Source: Microscillaceae bacterium
GTDB taxonomy: Bacteria; Bacteroidota; Bacteroidia; Cytophagales; Microscillaceae
Direction: 5' to 3'
Length of the DNA: 13,806 bases
NCBI GenBank assembly: GCA_003483885.1
Contig: DMXI01000469.1
Span: forward strand, 1 to 13,806
The notes under the pieces were generated by a model. It did no database searches and had not been told where the DNA came from. It saw only the letters and a program-made list of their open reading frames with translations. Shown here piece by piece: positions 6,428 to 13,806 of the stretch; the stretch's first letter is position 1, and each line of letters starts with the position of its first letter. The position numbers were made by a program, and so were the translations under genes.

Positions 6428-6452
6428 TTTGGCACTTTTAACTCATGAAATG

Positions 6453-6485
6453 AGACGACCTTATATGTTTAAGGTCGTCTTTTTT
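6453..6485 (+). terminator. Strong intrinsic terminator of the peptide gene, possibly bidirectional
   Basis: A perfect 11-bp stem (AGACGACCTTA at 6453-6463, TAAGGTCGTCT at 6470-6480) with a 6-base loop runs into T6 at 6480-6485. It lies between the peptide stop (6427) and the sprA stop (6488) of the opposite strand. On the minus strand the same stem follows the sprA stop after 7 bases, but the sequence after it is CATTTCATG, so termination there would be weaker. A smaller hairpin, CTCAT/ATGAG (6442-6454), overlaps its left arm. Confidence 0.85.
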
Positions 6486-6487
6486 CA

Positions 6488-9400
6488 TTATTGGGCTAAA
6501 TTATACCTCAACTGAAAACCTACATTCGTTGCACTTCGCGGAAACGAACTGGAAATTCTTGGGGTATTGATATTTCGTTCAAAATAGAACTGGAAATTCA
6601 ACTTGGAGTTGACCATATAACTAATCACAGGCTTCAACTGGAAGTTGATATTTCCTCCCGTGATGGTCTGTACATCGTCTAGCTTGCGTTGAACTGTTTT
6701 GGTATCCCGAATAGTCAAATCTAAACGAAGGTTCAGGTCATTTTTCAATACAATGTATTCACCTCCCGACTTAAACGGCAAACGCAAGCCTTTTTTGTTA
6801 TAACCAATCCCCACTACAAAATCTTTATTGTTGATTTCAGTTACTTGGCGGTTATTCAGGTTCAGGGTCAGGTTTCGTTCCCGGTTATAATCCACCCGAA
6901 TCGTCAGGTTGCCATTGGTACGCACATTTACCCCAATTACCGGAGAAAACTTCTCTTGCAATGACACCGATCCAATCACATACACTGGCACATATTCCCC
7001 ATTGGCAGTTACCTGGTTAGGAATAATATAGTTAGAGACATTGCTACGTAAATCCAGGAACTCACCTCCATATTCCAGCGAACTAGTATAGGTATCTACA
7101 TTGTAGTTTGAATTATAACTATGTCTTAGTGTAAAACTGGAAAGCAATGATTTGAAAGGCTCAATTTTAGACAGTCCCGAATAAGTTACTTGCCAGTTAG
7201 GCAACGGTATTGCCGGGAAGGCTGATAAATTCACATTATCAGGCGATGCCCCAGTATAAGCAGCCAAGAATGCAGGGATCAATACATCTTGTGAATTGGT
7301 TGAATACTCTCCTGCTCCCGTATTATTCAACCTACGCAAACGATCACGCACAATGGCTCGGTTGTCTGAGAATGTCTGAAAAATAGGTGATTCATTTAGG
7401 TCATTATCGCTGATAAAGGACGTATTGAGCGCAATGTAAGACACCCGATAGCTCCCTTGCAATACTGGAGTTTGGCTTTCAAAAACTGGATCATCCTGAG
7501 TGCCCACATTTCGGAAAAGCTCCTGATAGTTCGCAGTTCTACTTTTGCGCGCCTCCAGTTGAATCTTCAACCCATTAAACGGTTCTATTAAAGCCCTGAT
7601 ACTCAGGTTTTCATTAAGACTTTGGGTAAACGGTGTATTCAAAGAGTTTCCGACCGCCAGCCAATCGTTTTGGACAGCTCGTGTTTTTATATCCGGACTT
7701 TGCCCTCCTAACACAAAGTCCCAGCCAGGGGCCGTAAATGTACTATCTTGTCCAAAAAAACGAGGCAAGGGGTTGAAACCGGCCAATTGGGTTTGTTCAT
7801 TAATGGAGTACTTTACGCTGACGGTTCTCAACGATAACAAAGGACGAACAAAAGCCCGCAAAACATTCAATCGGCTCTCGGCTCGGGCAATACTATCAAT
7901 TCTTTTACGTCTATCAGCGGGTAATTTGCTATAATTCTTCGGCTTTTTGGTACGTCGGGCTGGGCCATCTATCCTTTTCAAAAACTTCACCTTACGATAT
8001 AAGTTTCGGAAGTTGAAGTTCGTGTTGATTCCTCTTTGTCGGGTGTTTTGTATCAGGTTACCCAAAGTATCTACTACCCTCAGCGATCCTGCGGTCCAGT
8101 TATACCCTGCATTATAGTTGGCAGTAGCCGTAATCCAAGCCGTTAATGGAATCTTATCCAGCGGCAGCTTATAATTTACCCCAAAGGTTTGGGTAAAATT
8201 TTTCATCCGCCCCAGCTTCCGAATATTGTTCAATACTGAATCTCTTTTTTCATCCGTATCAAGGTCTCCAAAAGGTTCATCAATCAAGGCATTGGCCGTA
8301 GCATTGTAAGTCAAAGTCAGATTACGACTCAGGTTCCAACTAATGTTATACAAACGGTTAAAAGTAAACAGTTTTTCAAAAGTTGGTAAAATCCCTTGAG
8401 TAGTCAAGTCGGAGTTTCTCAACTGGGTTCGTCGGAAGCTCCGATCCAAATCACCACGAATGGTAATACTAGTAGGCAAGAAATTCAAATTAAAATCCTT
8501 GATGAGCGCCAGCCAGGGCGATTTAAATAAGGATGATTTCTGGAAAGGAGCCCAGGGCTTCATCTTGTTTTGGAAAGTATAAGCCAGCGACCATTTCTGG
8601 TTTTGCACCAAATAATTCTGAATATTAATATTGCTACGCGTTTCTTCACTCAAAGCCCAGGTAGCCGATAAGTTTTCTATATCCCAAAAATTGCTTTTGG
8701 CCTTAGGATTCGTTTTCACCTTGCGCACATTCGTAAAGTTGATGCTTCGCCGTTCGGTATTATCTTCTACCAACCTACGATAAGCTTGGCGTGCTTCATC
8801 ACTTTCCAGGCTTTGCAAAGCTGCAGATAATGGCACATCTGGGTCAAGTGGGTTAAATTGAGGAGAAATATTGCTTCGTTCATAGCTCACAAACAAAGGA
8901 ATCTTCAACCCTACTTTTTCTGGAATAAATTTATCCAGCGCCACATTGGCCGAAATATCGTATTCATACGTTCGTTCACGAGCTCTTTGTGAAATTTTTT
9001 GATTGATATTACCAAAACCAAAAGTAGAATATTTACCCGAGGCCGTAATTTGCGCAAAATCTGCCAATTGCATTTTCAATCGTGCCAAGGCAGCCCAACC
9101 TGCAGTTTGGTCAAATTCTGCCACCCTCAATTCATTCATCCATACCACCACCGATTTGGGCTGTTTATCGTCAAAAGCTCCCAAATCCGGATTGCGCATT
9201 CCCAACATCACGGTCTGAATCGCACTCATATCTGGATTACCTACCACCGTAATTCTATATCTTCCTACCTGTCGGGTATAAGGAATGGTCACGTTAGAAA
9301 AACTAGAGTTTCGCTCCAGTTTGGTTTGGTACAAATCCTCAAAAGCCACATCAATATTGTTAGAGTCTGGCCAAATGGTGTTGACTTCACTGGCACTGGT

Positions 9401-12400
9401 TCCAATTGGCGTGAGTTTAAGCGGCACTTCTATCTCGTAATAGTTTTGGGTAAAGTCGGTTCCTACCCTTACAAAAGCACTTACTTGATCATCTTGAGTA
9501 TTAGGATCACGTGACTCCGCGTGGACAAACATGCGAATTCTTTTGTAACTGATAAAGTCCATATTCACATTTTTGAATACCGCACGAGCATCTCGGTTTC
9601 TCAATCCTTCTACACTCATTTGAATAGATTGCTCATTGAACAACTGGTTGTTTTGAGTGGTTCTATCCTGATCACGTATTACGCCTGGAGGCAATACATA
9701 AGGAGTTACTTCTCCGGTATTTCCGGTACCTCCCCCTCCATTGTCTTCAATATTAATGGTAGCCACTGTAAAGTTTGCATCATAAGGCTCAATAGGTTGT
9801 CCCAAGGTTTTGTCTGACAAATCTTCCAGATAACGTCGCCATTGGTTAGACACCAACTGATAGTCGGCAAAACGTAATACGACAGGTTGTTGGAAGTTGG
9901 TCATAAACATTCTCAAAAACCGAATAGATTTAAATCCTTGAATATTTCCTACCTGACTATCAAACTCCCGAATAGGAATTCGGAACAGATACCAGGTACT
10001 TCCTTGCGTCTCCTCGGTGTTTCCTTCTACTTTATCTACAATGTAGTTTCTACCTACTCTAAAATCCTCCCTGCGAATAGAAATTTTGTATTGATAATAA
10101 GCCTCTAAGTCAGATACTGTATTATCTGCGTTCAAATCTTCGTTATCAGGGGTGTTGGTAGACGAAGGGTTAAAGTTTCCAACTGTGCTTCCTGTAGGCG
10201 AGTTATTTTCCAGTCCATTAAAGTTTTTGTAACGCTCCAAGATTTTAGCATCTCGCGCATCTAGTTCATCCCCTAAATAATACTGGAAGTCATCACTGGA
10301 AGGGTCGTTATCGGCGGCCAAAAGCGCATTTTGATCTGTTACCACTCCTTGCAAAGCTTGTAGATAAGCCTGAAAAAATTCTCGCTCTTGGTTACTTGTT
10401 ACACTTTTTAGTCCATCCAACCCAACATCTTGGTTACCTCGCGCTGTATTGTCAAAAGCATTGGTCAGATACTGTTGATTGGTCACAAATCCCCAAGGAG
10501 TTTGGTCACTGTTGGCCGCATTGGCTCCGTCAGTAGGCAGACCATTCTCAAATGCGTGGCGACCATCCTTGATCACGTCCTCTGAAACATTTCCTAAGTT
10601 GATGTACAAATCCCCTGAGGTTGTAAAGTTTCGAGGAGGATTTTTTCCATCAATAATTTGACCTTTTGGACCATCAATGTAGGGACTCATCATCCAAAAC
10701 TCGAGATATTCTACATTGGCATTGTCAAAGTCAATATCAGTAGTAATAGCTCGGGTAATGGCCCCAAAGTTTTGGGTGGGGTTTTTAAGTGATCCATCAG
10801 GGTTTACATCTGTATTATAGTTATAAGGTCCCCTTTCAGTAGGAAAATAAGCCACGTCAAAAATAACCTCATTGGTATTGATCAGCAAGCGGCTTTGGCC
10901 TCGAGAAATTTCCTGGGGTGAAACAGCTCGAATAAAGTGGTTTTCTAAATCTTCAGAAGTAATGTTGTCTGGCTTGTTACGGTTGTTGGTACTATTATAA
11001 AATAAGTTATCAATGTTGTACCAAGCCATTTTTGCCCGACGAAAAGTATAGCTCAAGTCATTGGTAGAAGCACCTGAGCCTTGAATCAATAAAGGAGTCG
11101 ATCCCAACTTCCAGTTTACATTCGCTTGCCTTACCAGGTTAAAAGCCGTTCGGGTTCCTTCAAAATCATCAATGTAGGAAGTTTGTCCACTAATGGGAGA
11201 AGCCCCAGGACGCAATTGGGCAAATTCGGCATTGAACTCAATGCTAGACTTTTCCTTGGTTTGAATCAAAGGAATTTTATCTACCAAACGAGTCAAAAAA
11301 CGAGAATCCGATTTATAATTGATATCAAATCCCCAAATACTGTTACTGGTAGGCTCTTCCCCGATATTGGTTCGGGTAATTACTGGGCGTTCTCTCAGGT
11401 TTAAGTAGGTGGCTCCAATCACAAAATCTTTGTTGACGTGGTAGTCTAAACGAGTACCAAATAATCGGCGGGTTTGAAAGTTGAAAAGATCGGCCTTTTC
11501 ATAATCAATTTTGATCTCTTTGCCCGAGTTCAAAATGGCTTCATTGATGATCGTTACCCTTCCACTAGCATAGTCTACCGTATAATCGGTTCCTTCTACC
11601 AATGGCGTATTTCCAGCGGTTACCCTCACCGAACCTTCCGCAATGTTAATTCCAGGCAGAGTTACATCATTCGAAGAACTGGCTTCAAAACTACCTGCTA
11701 AAAAGAATTTGTTTTTATTTGCTGCCTGTAATGCATCCGCTTGAGTCGTTCGGTACAGTTCATCAAATACATATTTATTCACTAGCCCCACCTCTGTCAC
11801 TGGGTCAAACCATCCATTGGGATTCAATCCCTGCGAACGATCTCCTATGACTAGGTTGAGACTACCAAAAGGTTCCAAAACTGGAAATATTATTTTTCCT
11901 CGGTTAGGGTCAACCGTAATACCCGATATGTAGTCAAAGTTACCATCTCGTTGGGGGTCATTTTGCTGGTTCAGATTATCCAGATTCATAATTTGCAGTA
12001 AAGGAATGTCCTTGGTACGAATACCTTCTTGCAAACTTGGGTTATCTATCCCGGTAAGGTCATCTTTGTAGATAATACGCAGTTGGAAATTTTCCTGGCT
12101 TACTTGAGTTGCATCCAATGAGTAAATGTTTTTCATCATCAAATCCCAGCTAGGCAAGTCTACCCGAATCGCCGAAGGACGTAACATTTTCAAATAAATC
12201 ACTTCATCATCGCCTCTGTCCTGGTAGTCTTCGCTCAACTCCCCCACTTTGTAACTTTGTCCATTAAAAGTATATTCAAACGATACTGCAATGATCTCAT
12301 CGTTTTTTACAGGGGCATTCAAACTAATATATCCCAACTGGCGATTCACCGTATATTCGGCGTCGGTCAATTTGCGCGCTCCACGCAAAATCACAAAGTC

Positions 12401-13765
12401 ATCGTTGTTTCTCAATCCAATGGTAGACTCCAACTGTTGCGTAGCCTGATCCGCATTGGTGATCCCGCTTACTCGGCCAAACAGGTTGTTGGCATCGTTG
12501 GTAGCTACTGGGCTGCTGCCAACAGGAGTTACGGCATTGGTATTACCAATTCGGCTGTTTTCTCCCAAATCTTGCAATCCTACAATGTTTCGTAAAGTCT
12601 GGGTATTGTTGGTTCGGTTGGTTACATATACTTCTACCCGAGTAATGTTCAGTCCAGAGGTAACTACTGGCAATCCGCTCAACCAAGTTTCGTATTGATT
12701 TCGGAAAAAATGAGATAAAAAGAAGTGGCGGTTTTGCTCGTATTTGTCAGCACGAATTTCAAAGTTGCGGCGTTGGGCACCTCCTTGTAATACGATTTGA
12801 TCGGCTTGGGCTCGTTGGTTAGAATACACCCCGCGTACAAATAACCTTCCGAACCTCAGTTCAGTGGTTAATCCAAACAGGTTTTGCGCTCCTGGAATCA
12901 AGGTGCTTTGTAACGGAAAGCTCACATTACCAAAGTCCAGCTTTTGGATAATATCTTCTTCTTTGGGGGTATATTCTACCTTAAAATTGTTCTGAAACTG
13001 GAAACTTGACTTGGTGTCCTGAGTCAATGAAATCTTTAAACGATCACCCACCTGGCCCGTCAAACTAATGTTCAAGTGTGGATCAAAGTTGAAGTTGGTA
13101 TTACGCTGTTGACGAATTGGCAAAGTAGGGTTGGCCACTCGCTGAGACTGTACACCAAAGTCTAGGTTTAGGAAACCTGTGGTGGTAAATTTAATGACCC
13201 CTAAAGGCGTTTTGATAGGCGGAATCAACACCTGACTTTTTTTACTCCCCAGCGTGCTACTGTTCTTGGTTCCAAAAGCCACATCTTGCCAATATTTTTT
13301 ACGTTCCCGCTCTTCCTGAATTTTAGCAATTTCGTCCATAGAAAGAATGGTAGGAGGACGATAAGTGGTTTGCCCCAGGTTCTCGTCAATCAAAAAGTTG
13401 TTACCAGTACTATCTGGAAATAATTTAATGTTGGTCTTGAGCGTAGAAGGCTGCCCATAAATCAACCTGGATTTATGCGAAGGACTAATGATGGGATCAC
13501 CATAACGATCTTTGGGTACAAAACGAGGCGGCTTAAATCGCTCATAGCGTACTGGTTTTGGCGTTACAGGTGTATCAAGGGGTGTTCTTGGCTTCAGCAC
13601 ATCTTGCCTGACCAGTTGGGTAGGTTTGGTATTGGATAATGCATATTGTTTGGCATGCAAAGTGTTTATTGGATAATGGTTAGCGGAAGTTCTCATTCCT
13701 TGCCCCCACCAGGTAATCAACCAGGCGGACAGTCCCACAGGCAAAATATATTTCAGCGACAACAA
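6488..13765 (-). CDS. sprA: SprA, outer-membrane translocon of the type IX secretion system
   Basis: SprA (Sov in Porphyromonas) is the giant outer-membrane beta-barrel through which type IX substrates leave the periplasm; gliding adhesins and many hydrolases depend on it. The 2425-residue length matches the family (about 2400). After a hydrophobic signal segment (6-20; cleavage possibly after Ala28) come the first SprA_N region with QNRHFFLSHFFRNQYE near 343-358, and a second SprA_N-like region with YFPTERGPYNY near 970 and LEFWMM near 1020. Then come NLGNVSEDVIKDGRHAFENG, a Gly-rich linker near 1340, VWMNELRV near 1540, and a long run of alternating beta-strands to the C-terminus, YNLAQ. 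The start is uncertain. The first possible codon is TTG at 13765; the frame is open up to a TAA at 13793-13795, but no ATG occurs before codon 24, which would cut away the signal peptide. ATT at 13771 is another option. No frameshift is seen. Confidence 0.97.
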   Translation of the reverse strand: MLSLKYILPVGLSAWLITWWGQGMRTSANHYPINTLHAKQYALSNTKPTQLVRQDVLKPRTPLDTPVTPKPVRYERFKPPRFVPKDRYGDPIISPSHKSRLIYGQPSTLKTNIKLFPDSTGNNFLIDENLGQTTYRPPTILSMDEIAKIQEERERKKYWQDVAFGTKNSSTLGSKKSQVLIPPIKTPLGVIKFTTTGFLNLDFGVQSQRVANPTLPIRQQRNTNFNFDPHLNISLTGQVGDRLKISLTQDTKSSFQFQNNFKVEYTPKEEDIIQKLDFGNVSFPLQSTLIPGAQNLFGLTTELRFGRLFVRGVYSNQRAQADQIVLQGGAQRRNFEIRADKYEQNRHFFLSHFFRNQYETWLSGLPVVTSGLNITRVEVYVTNRTNNTQTLRNIVGLQDLGENSRIGNTNAVTPVGSSPVATNDANNLFGRVSGITNADQATQQLESTIGLRNNDDFVILRGARKLTDAEYTVNRQLGYISLNAPVKNDEIIAVSFEYTFNGQSYKVGELSEDYQDRGDDEVIYLKMLRPSAIRVDLPSWDLMMKNIYSLDATQVSQENFQLRIIYKDDLTGIDNPSLQEGIRTKDIPLLQIMNLDNLNQQNDPQRDGNFDYISGITVDPNRGKIIFPVLEPFGSLNLVIGDRSQGLNPNGWFDPVTEVGLVNKYVFDELYRTTQADALQAANKNKFFLAGSFEASSSNDVTLPGINIAEGSVRVTAGNTPLVEGTDYTVDYASGRVTIINEAILNSGKEIKIDYEKADLFNFQTRRLFGTRLDYHVNKDFVIGATYLNLRERPVITRTNIGEEPTSNSIWGFDINYKSDSRFLTRLVDKIPLIQTKEKSSIEFNAEFAQLRPGASPISGQTSYIDDFEGTRTAFNLVRQANVNWKLGSTPLLIQGSGASTNDLSYTFRRAKMAWYNIDNLFYNSTNNRNKPDNITSEDLENHFIRAVSPQEISRGQSRLLINTNEVIFDVAYFPTERGPYNYNTDVNPDGSLKNPTQNFGAITRAITTDIDFDNANVEYLEFWMMSPYIDGPKGQIIDGKNPPRNFTTSGDLYINLGNVSEDVIKDGRHAFENGLPTDGANAANSDQTPWGFVTNQQYLTNAFDNTARGNQDVGLDGLKSVTSNQEREFFQAYLQALQGVVTDQNALLAADNDPSSDDFQYYLGDELDARDAKILERYKNFNGLENNSPTGSTVGNFNPSSTNTPDNEDLNADNTVSDLEAYYQYKISIRREDFRVGRNYIVDKVEGNTEETQGSTWYLFRIPIREFDSQVGNIQGFKSIRFLRMFMTNFQQPVVLRFADYQLVSNQWRRYLEDLSDKTLGQPIEPYDANFTVATINIEDNGGGGTGNTGEVTPYVLPPGVIRDQDRTTQNNQLFNEQSIQMSVEGLRNRDARAVFKNVNMDFISYKRIRMFVHAESRDPNTQDDQVSAFVRVGTDFTQNYYEIEVPLKLTPIGTSASEVNTIWPDSNNIDVAFEDLYQTKLERNSSFSNVTIPYTRQVGRYRITVVGNPDMSAIQTVMLGMRNPDLGAFDDKQPKSVVVWMNELRVAEFDQTAGWAALARLKMQLADFAQITASGKYSTFGFGNINQKISQRARERTYEYDISANVALDKFIPEKVGLKIPLFVSYERSNISPQFNPLDPDVPLSAALQSLESDEARQAYRRLVEDNTERRSINFTNVRKVKTNPKAKSNFWDIENLSATWALSEETRSNINIQNYLVQNQKWSLAYTFQNKMKPWAPFQKSSLFKSPWLALIKDFNLNFLPTSITIRGDLDRSFRRTQLRNSDLTTQGILPTFEKLFTFNRLYNISWNLSRNLTLTYNATANALIDEPFGDLDTDEKRDSVLNNIRKLGRMKNFTQTFGVNYKLPLDKIPLTAWITATANYNAGYNWTAGSLRVVDTLGNLIQNTRQRGINTNFNFRNLYRKVKFLKRIDGPARRTKKPKNYSKLPADRRKRIDSIARAESRLNVLRAFVRPLLSLRTVSVKYSINEQTQLAGFNPLPRFFGQDSTFTAPGWDFVLGGQSPDIKTRAVQNDWLAVGNSLNTPFTQSLNENLSIRALIEPFNGLKIQLEARKSRTANYQELFRNVGTQDDPVFESQTPVLQGSYRVSYIALNTSFISDNDLNESPIFQTFSDNRAIVRDRLRRLNNTGAGEYSTNSQDVLIPAFLAAYTGASPDNVNLSAFPAIPLPNWQVTYSGLSKIEPFKSLLSSFTLRHSYNSNYNVDTYTSSLEYGGEFLDLRSNVSNYIIPNQVTANGEYVPVYVIGSVSLQEKFSPVIGVNVRTNGNLTIRVDYNRERNLTLNLNNRQVTEINNKDFVVGIGYNKKGLRLPFKSGGEYIVLKNDLNLRLDLTIRDTKTVQRKLDDVQTITGGNINFQLKPVISYMVNSKLNFQFYFERNINTPRISSSFPRSATNVGFQLRYNLAQ

Positions 13766-13806
13766 AACAATTGTTTTTTTAAAATGTTCTACTTATGCGA
13801 TTGACT

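Noticed and set aside
5056..6487. CRISPR array, tRNA or rRNA in the non-coding region
   Set aside because: No regularly spaced direct repeats, no cloverleaf with a T-arm consensus and no rRNA-like sequence were seen.
8999..9514. Long plus-strand ORF inside sprA (171 codons), and similar ones at 9521, 12257 and 12456
   Set aside because: They lie opposite the well-supported sprA frame, whose conserved motifs run through these intervals without interruption; these are mirror frames of a large gene.
13789..13806. Possible C-terminus of an upstream minus-strand gene (S-Q-S-H-K-stop), such as ruvA, which neighbours sprA in Flavobacterium
   Set aside because: Only five codons are visible and stop codons are frequent here; no identity can be read from them.

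Overview
The window looks like chromosomal DNA from a gliding, aerobic member of the Bacteroidota, most likely a Cytophagales (Microscilla-like) bacterium. The reasons are a complete sprA gene (the outer-membrane translocon of the type IX secretion system, found only in this phylum), a TPR protein of a type common in Bacteroidota next to a DUF368 gene and aroE, the absence of Shine-Dalgarno sequences, a Bacteroidota-type promoter candidate (TTTG / TAnnTTT), and moderately AT-rich coding sequence. The genus is an inference.

Layout. Positions 1-5055 hold six same-strand genes with short gaps: a TPR protein cut by the left edge, phosphosulfolactate synthase (comA), a DUF368/PopT polyprenyl-phosphate transporter, a NADAR (YbiA-like) protein, shikimate dehydrogenase (aroE) and a small HCxxGKDR tyrosine-phosphatase-like protein. 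A stem-loop and a promoter-like sequence between comA and the DUF368 gene suggest two transcription units: TPR-comA, and DUF368-NADAR-aroE-phosphatase. The set mixes sulfonate, cell-envelope lipid-carrier, nucleotide/ADP-ribose and aromatic amino acid metabolism, so it reads as a housekeeping cluster rather than one pathway.

Positions 5056-6268 are about 1.2 kb of AT-rich DNA with no convincing gene. It contains several perfect hairpins, three copies of a 10-base word (two direct, one inverted), a possibly frameshifted mini-ORF and one doubtful 83-codon ORF. Directly after it, at 6269-6427, is a 52-residue peptide gene with a classic double-glycine leader (LSKEQLTKVTGG) and a short two-cysteine core. 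This is a bacteriocin/RiPP-like precursor with no maturation or export gene visible nearby. A strong 11-bp hairpin with a T-tract ends it.

Positions 6488-13765, on the minus strand, are one very large gene, sprA (about 2425 residues), convergent with the peptide gene. Its start is unclear: no in-frame ATG exists upstream of codon 24, so TTG is the best available start. The most interesting items are the orphan double-glycine peptide in its repeat-rich surroundings and the bacterial comA, which may feed sulfonolipid synthesis.
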